In this document: positions 16,879 through 25,564 of the stretch, piece by piece
How the letters are laid out: every line of letters starts with the position of its first letter
How positions within the stretch are numbered: the first letter of the stretch is position 1
NCBI GenBank assembly: GCA_964245825.1
Contig: CAXTNT010000019.1
Span: forward strand, 1-38,883
Length of the DNA stretch: 38,883 nt
Origin: CAJCIY01 sp964245825
GTDB lineage: Bacteria > Actinomycetota > Actinomycetes > Mycobacteriales > CAJCIY01
Direction: 5' to 3'
Notes under the pieces: generated by a model
The model's input: the letters and a program-made list of their open reading frames with translations, nothing else
Databases searched by the model: none
Told to the model about the DNA's origin: nothing
Program-made: the position numbers and the translations under genes

Positions 16879-18084
16879 GTGACGGCGTCCGCCGGCCGCC
16901 GTCTGCTCGTCGTCGGGGCAGGCCTGATCGGGACGAGCGTGGCGCTGGCGGCGCAAGACGCAGGCTGGTCGGTGCAGATCATGGATACCGACCAGCAGCG
17001 GCAGCAGGTCGCGAGCCAGCGGCTGGCCGCCGCCCGGAGTGCGGACCGGCCGCTCCAGGGCGCGACCCCGGCCCCCGAGCTCGTCTGCGTGGCGGTCGGT
17101 CCGCACGCGACGGCGGACGTCGTGACAGGGGTGCTGGGCCTATACGTGGATGCGACGGTCATAGACACCTGCTCCGTGAAGGTTGAACCTCAGCTGCAGA
17201 TCGAGTCTGGGGGCGAGTGGGTAACGCGCTACGTCGGAACGCACCCACTGGCCGGCAACGAGCGCACCGGGCCGGCAGCGGCTCGCGCAGATCTCTTTCG
17301 GGGCCGTTCGTGGGTGCTCTGTCCCCGGCCGACCGCCGATCGCCAGCGGGTTGACCTGGTCGAAGGATTGATCTACGACTGTCGGGCGCAGCCGGTCCGC
17401 CTGGACGCTGAGGCCCACGACCGCCTGCTCGCCGTCACGAGCCACCTGCCCCAGCTCGTCGCGAGCGCCCTGTCCGGCCTGGTCGCCGACGCCTTCGCCA
17501 GGCGCTGGCCGGACCCGGCGCGATCGACTGCGCGCACGGCGGAGACCGATCCGTCCGCGCCAGTCCTGCCCGCCTCGGCGCTCGCTGGCCCGGCACTGCT
17601 GGACATGACGCGCATCGCGGCTAGCCCGTCGGAGATGTGGGCCGAGATCGCGGCGGCGAACACCGGCCCGGTCCGGGCGGCGGTGAGCGACCTGATCAGC
17701 CGGCTCGAGCACGTCCGCGACGGCTTGCACGGCGCTGGTCCCGCCGGGGACGTCGTCCGGCAACTGGTCGACAGCGGCCGGGACGCGCGCCGTCGGATGG
17801 GCTTCAAGCATGCCGGCGCCCCGCCGGAGTCCGCCGTACGCGGCGCCTCGGCGTCGTCGGGCTGGGTCTGGGTGGACACGGTGGTCGACGACACCCCCGG
17901 CACACTCGCCCGGGTGTTCGCCGCAGCGGCGCGGCTTCGGGTGAACGTGGAGGACGTCCGCGTCGACCACGCCCCGTACGCATCAGAAGGGGTCGTCAGC
18001 GTCGCCGTGCGCGACGAGGCCGCAGCGAGACGGCTGGCTGACGCCCTTGGCCCCGCACGGGTCAGCGATGTCATCGATGGATAG
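16879..18084 (+). CDS. tyrA: Prephenate dehydrogenase (TyrA) with C-terminal ACT-like domain
   Basis: This 401-residue enzyme oxidatively decarboxylates prephenate to 4-hydroxyphenylpyruvate in tyrosine synthesis. The NAD-binding motif is VVGAGLIGTS (Gly13-Gly18). DTCSVK and the catalytic-region block THPLAGNERTGP follow, with RGRSWVLCP and HDRLLAVTSHLPQL as expected. Residues ~325-400 (WVWVDTVVDDTPGTLARVF onward) resemble an ACT domain, the usual site of tyrosine feedback. GTG at 16879 directly precedes the Rossmann strand and is preferred; upstream in-frame sequence has no family similarity. The ribosome-binding site is weak. The tyrA-cmk order is shared with Streptomyces. Confidence 0.9.
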   Translation: MTASAGRRLLVVGAGLIGTSVALAAQDAGWSVQIMDTDQQRQQVASQRLAAARSADRPLQGATPAPELVCVAVGPHATADVVTGVLGLYVDATVIDTCSVKVEPQLQIESGGEWVTRYVGTHPLAGNERTGPAAARADLFRGRSWVLCPRPTADRQRVDLVEGLIYDCRAQPVRLDAEAHDRLLAVTSHLPQLVASALSGLVADAFARRWPDPARSTARTAETDPSAPVLPASALAGPALLDMTRIAASPSEMWAEIAAANTGPVRAAVSDLISRLEHVRDGLHGAGPAGDVVRQLVDSGRDARRRMGFKHAGAPPESAVRGASASSGWVWVDTVVDDTPGTLARVFAAAARLRVNVEDVRVDHAPYASEGVVSVAVRDEAAARRLADALGPARVSDVIDG

Positions 18085-18133
18085 CTACACCGACATGTCG
18101 ATACAGATCCGGGCAGTCAGGCGGCGTGCCGTC

Positions 18134-18139
18134 TAGGCT
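18134..18139 (+). promoter_or_regulatory. Candidate -10 box for the cmk operon
   Basis: TAGGCT in the 117-bp tyrA-cmk gap would start a transcript near 18146, giving a ~55-nt leader. No -35 is evident. Confidence 0.4.
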
Positions 18140-18201
18140 CTTCCCGTCGTCACCCCGGAGCCGCAGGAGGCGGGCGACTGCGGCGCGGAGGTGCGGTCAA
18201 G

Positions 18202-18951
18202 GTGGTCGGGATCGACGAGACGGTCCGCCCTGGTGACGGCTCCGCCAGCCCGGCCATCGCCGTCGACGGCCTCTCCGGCGCCGGCAAGAGCACGCTCTCC
18301 CGCGCCGTCGCCGGACGCCTGGGCTGGGGGTACCTGGACACCGGTGCCACGTATCGGGCCGTGACGCTCGGCGCGCTGCGGGCCGGCCTGGTGCGTGCCG
18401 GCGACAGTCGCCTCCGCCGCTCCGACGAGGTGGTCGCGCTGACCCCCCAACTCCTGAGCACGTTGGAGCTCTCCACCCGGCCCGACGTGCCGGCTGTCCG
18501 GCTGGGTGCGGACGACGTCACCACCGAACTCCGCGGCGACGAGGTCACCGCGACCGTCAGCGCGATCAGCGCCGAGCCGCGCGTGCGCAGGCTGCTCGTC
18601 GACTGGCAGCGCCGCGCGGCGCTGTCTGGCGGGGGATGCGTGGTCGAGGGACGAGACGTGGGGACGGTGGTCCTGCCGCACGCCCCGCTCAAGATCTGGC
18701 TCACCGCCGGTCCCGAGGACCGCGCGAGCCGGCGTGCAGGTGATCTGGCCGGCACCGGCGGGTCCCTGGCGACCGTCCGGCGCAGCCTCGCCCGGCGCGA
18801 CGGTCTCGACAGCTCCCGACAGGTGGCCCCGGCACATCCGGCGGCCGACGCGGTGGTCCTGGACAGCAGCGGCCTGGCGGTCGACGACGTGATCGAGGCG
18901 GTGCTGGAGCTGGCCTCGGCGCGCGGCATCCACGCCGGGTCGAGCCGATGA
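18202..18951 (+). CDS. cmk: Cytidylate kinase
   Basis: This 249-residue kinase phosphorylates CMP and dCMP with ATP. It has Walker A GLSGAGKS (residues 23-30), YLDTGATYRAVTL for the base-binding region, the TTELRGDEVTATVSAISAEPRVR insert typical of Cmk and VVEGRDVGTVVLPHAPLKIWLTA. The lid arginines lie in RASRR and the RRSLARRDGLDSSR motif. The family usually has MYR or LYR where this one has TYR. GTG has GGAGG 10 nt upstream. The stop overlaps the acyltransferase gene by ATGA. The cmk-acyltransferase-der order suggests one operon. Confidence 0.95.
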   Translation: MVGIDETVRPGDGSASPAIAVDGLSGAGKSTLSRAVAGRLGWGYLDTGATYRAVTLGALRAGLVRAGDSRLRRSDEVVALTPQLLSTLELSTRPDVPAVRLGADDVTTELRGDEVTATVSAISAEPRVRRLLVDWQRRAALSGGGCVVEGRDVGTVVLPHAPLKIWLTAGPEDRASRRAGDLAGTGGSLATVRRSLARRDGLDSSRQVAPAHPAADAVVLDSSGLAVDDVIEAVLELASARGIHAGSSR

Positions 18952-19661
18952 CGGCCGGGATGCTGCCGCCCGGCGACGCCCGGCGGGCTGCGCGCCCGAG
19001 CCGCGGTGGCGGCGCGCGGGACGGCTACCAGCCACGGGCTCTCGGCGCGGCGCAGTCCTTCGGCCGGCTGGTGTTCGGCGTCGCGTTCGACCTGGACGTC
19101 TGCGGCCAGGAGCTGGTCCCGACGCAGGGCCCGGCGCTCCTGGTGGGCAACCACAGCGGCTTCCTGGACGGCCCGATCGTCGTGGTCTCGGCACCCCGCC
19201 CGGTCCGCGCCCTGACGAAGGCCGAGCTGTACCGCGGCCCGCTCGGGGGGGCCCTGACCCTGATCGGTCAGATCCCGGTCCGGCGCGGCCTGCCCGACCG
19301 GGTCGCGCTGTACGCCGGCGCCCGGGAGCTCGCCGCGGGTGGGGCCGTCGCGATCTTCCCCGAAGGGACGCGGAGCGGCGGTGACCTGCACACCGTGCAC
19401 CGGGGCGTGGGGTGGCTGGCCTTGCGGTCCGGTGCACCGATCGTCCCGGTGGCATGCGTGGGCACCGACGCCGCCCTGCCCAAGGGGAGTCACCGACCGC
19501 GCTGGCGTACGCCGGTCAAGGTCGCGTACGGGACCCCCTTCACCCTCCCGCCGGTCGAGCGGCCCCACACCAGCGTCACGCTGTCGGTCGTGACCGAGGA
19601 GATCAGGCGGCGGCTGGCCGCGCACGTGCAGTCGGTGCGGGAGCGTGCGGACCGTGGTTGA
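18948..19661 (+). CDS. PlsC-type 1-acylglycerol-3-phosphate acyltransferase family protein
   Basis: This 237-residue acyltransferase has the HX4D catalytic motif NHSGFLD (His69, Asp74), the substrate-binding FPEGTRSGGD motif and the later IVPVACVGTDAALPKG block. It most likely acylates lysophosphatidic acid or a related glycerolipid; the substrate cannot be fixed from sequence. No clear transmembrane segment is seen, so membrane association is probably peripheral. The first ~30 residues are a variable basic stretch. It is coupled to cmk by ATGA and overlaps der by eight bases. A gene of this family lies between cmk and der in many actinobacteria. Confidence 0.9.
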   Translation: MTAGMLPPGDARRAARPSRGGGARDGYQPRALGAAQSFGRLVFGVAFDLDVCGQELVPTQGPALLVGNHSGFLDGPIVVVSAPRPVRALTKAELYRGPLGGALTLIGQIPVRRGLPDRVALYAGARELAAGGAVAIFPEGTRSGGDLHTVHRGVGWLALRSGAPIVPVACVGTDAALPKGSHRPRWRTPVKVAYGTPFTLPPVERPHTSVTLSVVTEEIRRRLAAHVQSVRERADRG

Positions 19662-21027
19662 GCCCGTCACCCCCCTCGACGCCACGGCCCGGCCGGAGCG
19701 GGAGCCCAGCGTGCCGACCCTCGCCGTCGTCGGCCGCCCGAACGTCGGCAAGTCGACCCTGGTCAACCGGGTCATCGGGGCCCGCCTCGCGGTGGTCGAG
19801 GACGTGCCGGGCGTGACCCGCGACCGCGTCGCCTACGACGCCGAGTGGCGCGGCCGGCGCTTCACGCTGGTCGACACCGGCGGCTGGGAGCCGTCCGCAC
19901 GGGGCCTCGCCGCGCAGGTCGCCGCGCAGGCCGACATGGCCGTCCGGGTCGCCGACGCGGTGCTGTTCGTGGTCGACGCCACGGTCGGTGCCACCGACAC
20001 CGACGAAGCCGTCGCCCGGGTGCTGCAGCGCGCGGGCAAGCCCGTGGTGCTGGCGGCCAACAAGGTCGACGACATCCGCACCGAGGCCGACGCGACCGCG
20101 CTCTGGAGCCTGGGCCTCGGGGAGCCGTACGCGGTCAGCGCGCTGCACGGACGGGGCAGTGGCGAGCTGCTGGACGCGGTCTTCGCCGCGCTGCCCAGCG
20201 GGCCGCCGCTCGGCACCGACGTGGCCGGCCCGCGCCGGGTGGCGCTGGTCGGCCAGCCCAACGTCGGGAAGTCGAGCCTGCTCAACCGGCTCGTCGGCAG
20301 CGAGCGCGCGGTCGTCGACGCGGTCGCGGGGACCACCCGCGACCCGGTGGACTCCCTGGTCGAGCTCGGCGCGGAGACCTGGCGGTTCGTGGACACCGCA
20401 GGGCTGCGCCGGCGGGTACGGGAGGCCAGCGGCGCCGAGTTCTACGCCAGCCTGCGCACCTCCGGGGCGATCGACGCCGCCGAGGTGGTCCTCGTCCTCA
20501 TCGACGCGAGCCAGCCGGTGACCGAGCAGGACCAGCGGGTCATCGCGGCGGCGATCGACGCCGGCCGTGCCCTGGTGCTGGCCTTCAACAAATGGGACCT
20601 GGTGGACGACGACAGGCGACTCCAGCTCGACCGTGAGTACGAGCGGGACCTGGCGCGCGTCGCGTGGGCCCCCCGGGTCAACGTCTCGGCGCTCACCGGT
20701 CGGGCCGTGGACCGGCTAGCTCCCGCGCTCCGGACAGCGCTGGCCGGCTGGGAGACGCGGGTGCCCACCGCCCGACTCAACTCCTGGCTCAGCGCCGTCG
20801 TGGGCGCCACCCCGCCGCCGGCCCGTGGCGGCAAGCAGCCCCGGATCCTGTTCGCGACGCAGGCCGACACCCGGCCACCACGCTTCGTCCTGTTCACGTC
20901 GGGGTTTCTCGAGGCCGGCTACCGCCGCTTCCTCGAGCGGCGGCTGCGCGAGGAGTTCGGCTTCGTCGGGACGCCGGTGGAGGTGATCGTGAAGATCAAG
21001 GAACGGGAGCGTCGCCGCCCGGGCTGA
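19654..21027 (+). CDS. der: Ribosome-assembly GTPase Der (EngA)
   Basis: This 457-residue protein has two tandem GTPase domains, needed for late 50S subunit assembly. Domain 1 has GRPNVGKST, DTGGW and NKVD; domain 2 has GQPNVGKSS, DTAGL and NKWD. A KH-like C-terminal domain follows (RILFATQADTRPPRFVLF, ending near VKIKERERRR). GTG at 19654 is chosen because GGGAG ends 10 nt before it. GTG at 19645 is three codons longer but has that sequence almost touching it. The start lies inside the acyltransferase gene. A tRNA-Pro gene follows 36 bp later. Confidence 0.95.
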   Translation: MVEPVTPLDATARPEREPSVPTLAVVGRPNVGKSTLVNRVIGARLAVVEDVPGVTRDRVAYDAEWRGRRFTLVDTGGWEPSARGLAAQVAAQADMAVRVADAVLFVVDATVGATDTDEAVARVLQRAGKPVVLAANKVDDIRTEADATALWSLGLGEPYAVSALHGRGSGELLDAVFAALPSGPPLGTDVAGPRRVALVGQPNVGKSSLLNRLVGSERAVVDAVAGTTRDPVDSLVELGAETWRFVDTAGLRRRVREASGAEFYASLRTSGAIDAAEVVLVLIDASQPVTEQDQRVIAAAIDAGRALVLAFNKWDLVDDDRRLQLDREYERDLARVAWAPRVNVSALTGRAVDRLAPALRTALAGWETRVPTARLNSWLSAVVGATPPPARGGKQPRILFATQADTRPPRFVLFTSGFLEAGYRRFLERRLREEFGFVGTPVEVIVKIKERERRRPG

Positions 21028-21063
21028 CGCCGGGCTGCGGTAGTCTCGCTCGCCGTCGGGCAC

Positions 21064-21137
<74 letters not shown>

Positions 21138-21190
21138 CAGGGACGCGCCGTCGCGGGCGGCGCGGTCGCGCCGGACGAGGGTGTGGTGGG

Positions 21191-21832
21191 GTGACCACGA
21201 GAGCGGTGCAGGACGGTCCGGGAACGGCTGCGCCGGTCCGGCCCGGTGTGGACCGCGTCGTCACCGTCCCCAACGCGCTGTCGCTGCTGCGGTTGGCGGG
21301 CGTGCCGCTTTTCCTGTGGCTGGTGCTCGGCCCGCACGCGGACGGCTGGGCGCTGCTGCTGCTCGTCGTCTCCGGCGCCACCGACTACCTGGACGGTTTC
21401 CTGGCCCGTCGCTGGGACCAGGCCAGCCGTCTCGGTGCCCTGCTGGACCCGGCCGCCGATCGGCTCTACATCGTCAGCACCCTGCTCGCGTTGCTGATCC
21501 GGGACATCGTGCCGCTGTGGCTCGTGGTCGCGCTGGTGGCCCGAGAGGTCGTGATTGCCGGGCTGGTCCCGGTCCTGCGGTCCCGGGCAGGCGTGCTGGC
21601 GCTCCCCGTGCACTTCCTGGGCAAGGCCGCGACCTTCAATCTGCTGTACGCGTTCCCGCTGCTGTTGCTGGGCTCGGGCCATGGCGAGGCCGCCACGGTG
21701 GCGCGGCCGATCGGTTGGGCCTTCGCCGTCTGGGGAAGCGCCCTGTACTGGTGGGCCGGCCTGCTCTACCTCGACCAGGCCCGTCGGTTTCTCCGGGCGC
21801 TGCCCCGTACGCCGAAGGAGGCGATGTCATGA
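21191..21832 (+). CDS. CDP-alcohol phosphatidyltransferase, probable cardiolipin synthase
   Basis: This 213-residue membrane enzyme has ~5-6 transmembrane helices. The family catalytic motif DG-x2-AR-x8-G-x3-D-x3-D is complete, starting at Asp68 in YLDGFLARR and ending in LLDPAADR. The gene is coupled (ATGA) to a sugar nucleotidyltransferase. The same pair in S. coelicolor, SCO1389-SCO1388 as I recall, includes the experimentally described actinobacterial cardiolipin synthase. Cardiolipin synthesis from CDP-diacylglycerol and phosphatidylglycerol is therefore the best guess; phosphatidylglycerophosphate synthase is the main alternative. GTG at 21191 has GAGGG about 8 nt upstream. Confidence 0.85.
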   Translation: MTTRAVQDGPGTAAPVRPGVDRVVTVPNALSLLRLAGVPLFLWLVLGPHADGWALLLLVVSGATDYLDGFLARRWDQASRLGALLDPAADRLYIVSTLLALLIRDIVPLWLVVALVAREVVIAGLVPVLRSRAGVLALPVHFLGKAATFNLLYAFPLLLLGSGHGEAATVARPIGWAFAVWGSALYWWAGLLYLDQARRFLRALPRTPKEAMS

Positions 21833-24375
21833 CCGGGAGCGTCACCGACGGCGCGTCGGGGGAGGCGACTGCCGGGATGCGGGCCGTCGTGATGGCCGGC
21901 GGGGAGGGGACGCGACTCCGCCCGATGACCGCCAACCAGCCCAAGCCGCTCCTGCCGGTGGTCAACAAACCGATCATGGAGCACGTGCTGCGGCTGCTGC
22001 GCCGCCACGGCATCACCGAGACCGTGGTGACCCTGCAGTTCCTCGCGGCCCTGGTGCGCAACTACTTCGGTGACGGGGATGAGCTGGGGATGCAGCTGTC
22101 GTACGCGACGGAGGAGACGCCGCTCGGCACCGCCGGCAGCGTGAAGAACGCCGAGGAGGTGCTGCGCGACGCGCCGTTCCTGGTCATCAGTGGCGACGCG
22201 CTCACCGACATCGACCTGACCGACCTCGTCCGCTTCCACCGGGAGAAGGGCGCGCTCGTCACCGTCGCGCTCAAGGCGGTCCCCGACCCGCTCGAGTTCG
22301 GCATCGTCATCACCGGCGAGGACGGCCGGATCGAGCGCTTCCTGGAGAAGCCGACCTGGGGACAGGTGTTCAGCGACACCGTCAACACCGGCATCTACGT
22401 GATGGAGCCCGAGGTCCTCGAGCACGTGGCGGCGGGTGAACAGGTCGACTGGAGCCATGACGTGTTCCCCGCCCTGCTCGCGGCCGGACGGCCGCTCTAC
22501 GGCTACGTCGCCGAGGGGTACTGGGAGGACGTCGGTACGCACGCGAGCTACCTCCGTGCCCAGGCCGATGTGCTCAACCGTCAAGTCGAGGTCGATATAG
22601 ACGGGTTCGAGGTCGCCCCCGGCGTCTGGGTCGCCGAGGGTGCCGAGGTCGACCCCGGCGCGATCATCAAGGGGCCGGTGTTCATCGGCGACTACGCCAA
22701 GGTCGAAGCCGGCGCCGAGCTGCGCGAGTTCACCGTCCTGGGCAGCAACGTGGTGGTGAAGGGCGGGGCCTTCCTGCACCGGGCCGTGGTGCAGGACAAC
22801 GTGTTCGTCGCGAACCAGGTGACCTTGCGTGGCTGCGTCATCGGCAAGAACACCGACGTCATGCGGGGCGCGCATGTCGAGGAGGGTGCGGTCGTCGGGG
22901 ACGAGTGCCTCATCGAGGAGGAGGCCGTGATCGCGCACGGCGTGAAGGTCTACCCCTTCAAGACCATCGAGGCCGGTGCGGTCGTGAACACCAGTGTGAT
23001 CTGGGAGTCGCGTGGCCAGCGCGCGCTGTTCGGTCCGCGGGGAATCTCGGGCGTGGTCAACGTCGAGATCACGCCGGAGCACGTGGTGCGGCTCGCCAAC
23101 GCGTACGCGACATCGCTGAAGAAGGGCACCACGGTCACCACCTCCCGGGACGTCTCGCGCGCAGCCCGAGCCCTGAAGCGGGCGGCTATCGCGGCCCTGA
23201 ACGCGAGCGCGATCAACGTGCGCGACCTCGAGGTGTCGCCCATCCCCGTCACCCGGTTCGAGACCGCCTCCAGTGACGCGCAGGGTGGGGTGATGTTCCG
23301 GACCACGCCCGGCGACGCGCAGGGCATCGACATCCTGTTCCTGGACGCGGACGGTGCGGACCTCTCGCCGGGGGCCCAGCGCAAGCTCGAACAGGTCTTC
23401 AGCCGGCAGGAGTTCCGGCGGGCCTTTCCGGGCGAGATCGCAGAGCTCACGTTCCCGACGCGGACCATGGACACCTACGGCCAAGAGCTGCTGCGGACCA
23501 TCGACGTGTCCGGGGTGCGGGAGGCAGAGCTCAAGGTCGTCGTGGACACCACGGGCGGCACCGCCACGCTCGTGCTGCCGTCCCTGCTCGGTCGTCTCGG
23601 CGTGGACGTCCTGACGGTCAACGGACGGTTGGACGAGGCCAACCCCACCGAGACCGTCGCCGCCCACATGCGTGACCTCAAGCGACTCGGCGACCTCGTC
23701 GCCACCTCGGGCGCCGCCTTCGGCGTGAAGTTCGACCATGTGGGGGAGCGCATCGCCGTGGTCGACGAGCGCGGTGAGCTGATCCACGACGACCGGGCTC
23801 TGCTCGTGCTCCTGGACCTGGTGGCCGCTGAGCGTCGCAGCGGGCGGATCGCGCTGCCGGTGACCACCACGCGGATCGCCGAGAGCGTCACCCAGTTCCA
23901 TGGCGTCGACATCCAGTGGACCTCGCAGTCGCCGGACACGATCTCCCAGGCGGCCCGGCAGCCCGGTGTGCTGTTCGCAGGGGACGGTCGGGGTGGCTTC
24001 GTCGTGCCGGAGTTCTCCTCGGCCTTCGACGGCATCGCGGCCTTCGTCCGGCTGATCGGACTGGTGGCCCGGACCAAGCTCACGCTCTCCCAGATCGATG
24101 CCCGGATCCCGACGGCCTCGGTGCAGCGCCGGTCGGTACCGACCCCCTGGGCCGCGAAGGGGCTGGTCATGCGTCAGGTCGTGGAGGCGGCGGGGGACCG
24201 CGAGCTCGACACGACCGACGGGATCAGGGTGGTCGAGCCCGACGGCGGCTGGGTGCTGGTGCTGCCCGACCCGAGCGAGGCCGTGACGCACCTGTGGGCC
24301 GAGGGCGGCAAGGAGAACGGCCCGACCGAGATCCTCGATCGCTGGGCGCAGGTCGTCGAGGACGCGAACGGCTGA
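21829..24375 (+). CDS. Sugar-phosphate nucleotidyltransferase fused to a degenerate phosphomannomutase domain
   Basis: This 848-residue protein is often annotated mannose-1-phosphate guanylyltransferase. The N-terminal nucleotidyltransferase (residues ~17-250) has an intact signature GGEGTRLRPMTANQPKPLLP. It is followed by left-handed beta-helix hexapeptide repeats (~250-400: VDPGAIIKGPVFIG, GAHVEEGAVVGDE). The C-terminal ~440 residues have phosphohexomutase layout, but all four active-site loops are changed: RTTPGD (491-496) replaces T-x-SHNP, FDHVGER (635-641) replaces the DGDGDR metal loop, GDGRGGF stands for GE-x-SGH, and LPDPSE (812-817) for R-x-SGTEP. Streptomyces relatives share these changes as I recall, so it is an ancient pseudoenzyme, not a recent defect. 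ATG has AAGGAGG 7 nt upstream. Confidence 0.88.
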   Translation: MTGSVTDGASGEATAGMRAVVMAGGEGTRLRPMTANQPKPLLPVVNKPIMEHVLRLLRRHGITETVVTLQFLAALVRNYFGDGDELGMQLSYATEETPLGTAGSVKNAEEVLRDAPFLVISGDALTDIDLTDLVRFHREKGALVTVALKAVPDPLEFGIVITGEDGRIERFLEKPTWGQVFSDTVNTGIYVMEPEVLEHVAAGEQVDWSHDVFPALLAAGRPLYGYVAEGYWEDVGTHASYLRAQADVLNRQVEVDIDGFEVAPGVWVAEGAEVDPGAIIKGPVFIGDYAKVEAGAELREFTVLGSNVVVKGGAFLHRAVVQDNVFVANQVTLRGCVIGKNTDVMRGAHVEEGAVVGDECLIEEEAVIAHGVKVYPFKTIEAGAVVNTSVIWESRGQRALFGPRGISGVVNVEITPEHVVRLANAYATSLKKGTTVTTSRDVSRAARALKRAAIAALNASAINVRDLEVSPIPVTRFETASSDAQGGVMFRTTPGDAQGIDILFLDADGADLSPGAQRKLEQVFSRQEFRRAFPGEIAELTFPTRTMDTYGQELLRTIDVSGVREAELKVVVDTTGGTATLVLPSLLGRLGVDVLTVNGRLDEANPTETVAAHMRDLKRLGDLVATSGAAFGVKFDHVGERIAVVDERGELIHDDRALLVLLDLVAAERRSGRIALPVTTTRIAESVTQFHGVDIQWTSQSPDTISQAARQPGVLFAGDGRGGFVVPEFSSAFDGIAAFVRLIGLVARTKLTLSQIDARIPTASVQRRSVPTPWAAKGLVMRQVVEAAGDRELDTTDGIRVVEPDGGWVLVLPDPSEAVTHLWAEGGKENGPTEILDRWAQVVEDANG

Positions 24376-24423
24376 CGACGCAGGGCGTGGCCGGCGCCGC
24401 CGGTGGTGATAGAGGATGACCGC

Positions 24424-24801
24424 ATGATTCCCGAGGATCTGCTCTACACCCGAGACCACGAGTGGGTACGCCGGGACGGTGACGTCGTCCGGGTGGGCAT
24501 CACCGACTACGCCCAACAAGCGCTCGGGGACGTGGTGTTCGTCCAGCAGCCGGCCGTGGGCGACGCCGTCCGTGCCGGCCAGCCCTGCGGGGAGATCGAG
24601 AGCACCAAGAGCGTCTCCGACCTCGTCGCCCCCGTCGACGGGACCGTGACCGCACGCAACGAGGCCCTCGGCGGGACGCCGGAGCTGGTGAACGCCGAGC
24701 CCTACGCGCTGGGCTGGATCCTGGAGGTCTCGTTGTCGCCGGGCGCGGAGCTCGCGGGACTGCTGTCGCCCACCGAGTATCAGGCCCACGTCGGCGGCTA
24801 G
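24424..24801 (+). CDS. gcvH: Glycine cleavage system H protein
   Basis: This 125-residue lipoyl carrier shuttles the aminomethyl group between GcvP, GcvT and the lipoamide dehydrogenase. The lipoyl-lysine hairpin is GEIESTKSVSDLVAPVDG (Lys62), with YTRDHEWVR at the start and NAEPYALGWI afterwards. The ATG at 24424 has GAGG 8 nt upstream; an in-frame GTG at 24403 lacks one. gcvH lies upstream of garA and gcvP as in M. tuberculosis (Rv1826). gcvT is not in the window. Confidence 0.96.
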   Translation: MIPEDLLYTRDHEWVRRDGDVVRVGITDYAQQALGDVVFVQQPAVGDAVRAGQPCGEIESTKSVSDLVAPVDGTVTARNEALGGTPELVNAEPYALGWILEVSLSPGAELAGLLSPTEYQAHVGG

Positions 24802-24865
24802 GCGCCGGGTCGTGACCCTCCATACGAGGTCGAGACCGACCTTGCGCGCCGGGATCGATGTCTCC

Positions 24866-24957
24866 TAGGTTCGACCCACCGACCCACCGACCTACCGACC
24901 CACCGACCGCGGTTCCGTTCACCCGGGTGCACGATCCCTCCGCCGCGGCTCTACTGT
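24866..24957 (+). promoter_or_regulatory. Two candidate promoters for garA
   Basis: TTGCGC (24842-24847), an 18-bp spacer and TAGGTT (24866-24871) form one weak promoter. TACTGT (24952-24957) is a second -10 without a clear -35. Both lie in the 229-bp gcvH-garA gap, with an 8-bp tandem repeat between them. Confidence 0.35.
24872..24909 (+). repeat. 8-bp tandem repeat, about 4.5 copies
   Basis: Units CGACCCAC, CGACCCAC, CGACCTAC, CGACCCAC and partial CGACC run head to tail in the gcvH-garA intergenic region. Only one substitution separates the four full copies. It could change the spacing between the two candidate promoters, or be neutral slippage. Confidence 0.85.
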
Positions 24958-25030
24958 TCGCACCACGTCCACCGCACCCCGAACGACCAGGAACGACCAG
25001 GCCCGGCACGCCGGCCGGGAAGGCGAGCCC

Positions 25031-25564
25031 GTGTTCTGCACTCGATGCGGCCAGCAGAATCCCGAGGACGCCGAATTCTGCGCGCGCTGCGGGACGGCCC
25101 TGCTGCGCCCGGGCGGTCCGGTCGACAGCGGCTCGGACGTCACCGCCACCTCGAGCCTCGGCGGCCTCGGCACCGGCCTGGCGCCAGAGCCGGTCGAGGG
25201 TGAGGCCGCGACGGACGAGGACGCCGTCGCCGGATTGCCCGAGGGGGCTGCCCTGCTCGTCGTCCGGCGCGGTCCGAATGCCGGCAGCAGATTCTTGCTG
25301 GACGCTCCCGCCACCGCGGCCGGCCGGCACCCCGACAGCGACATCTTCCTGGATGACGTGACCGTCTCCCGCCGGCACGCCGAGTTCCGGCGCAGCGCCG
25401 ACGGCACCGTGTCCGTGCGGGACGTGGGCAGTCTCAACGGCACGTACGTCAACCGCGAGCGGGTCGACGCGGTCGACCTGGCCGGCGGCGACGAGGTGCA
25501 GATCGGCAAGTTCCGGCTGGTGTACCTGTTGGCCACCGGAGCCGCGGGCACGGTGGGGCCGTGA
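25031..25564 (+). CDS. garA: GarA-type FHA protein with N-terminal zinc ribbon
   Basis: This is a 177-residue protein. Residues 3-20 form a zinc ribbon (Cys3, Cys6, Cys17, Cys20). Residues ~73-165 are an FHA phosphothreonine-binding domain with GRHPDSD (98-104), SRRH (113-116) and SLNGTYVN (134-141). M. tuberculosis GarA (Rv1827), at the same position, is phosphorylated by Ser/Thr kinases on an N-terminal ETTS motif and controls 2-oxoglutarate dehydrogenase and glutamate dehydrogenase. Here the linker reads SDVTATSS (35-42), so the likely phospho-acceptors are Thr38 or Thr40, without the ETT context. GTG has GGAAGG 7 nt upstream. The stop overlaps ftsR by GTGA. Confidence 0.9.
   Translation: MFCTRCGQQNPEDAEFCARCGTALLRPGGPVDSGSDVTATSSLGGLGTGLAPEPVEGEAATDEDAVAGLPEGAALLVVRRGPNAGSRFLLDAPATAAGRHPDSDIFLDDVTVSRRHAEFRRSADGTVSVRDVGSLNGTYVNRERVDAVDLAGGDEVQIGKFRLVYLLATGAAGTVGP

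Noticed and set aside
21138..21190. tRNA-Pro as an active integration site
   Set aside because: No integrase gene and no repeat of the tRNA 3' end were noticed downstream; the following genes are conserved lipid and sugar-nucleotide genes.
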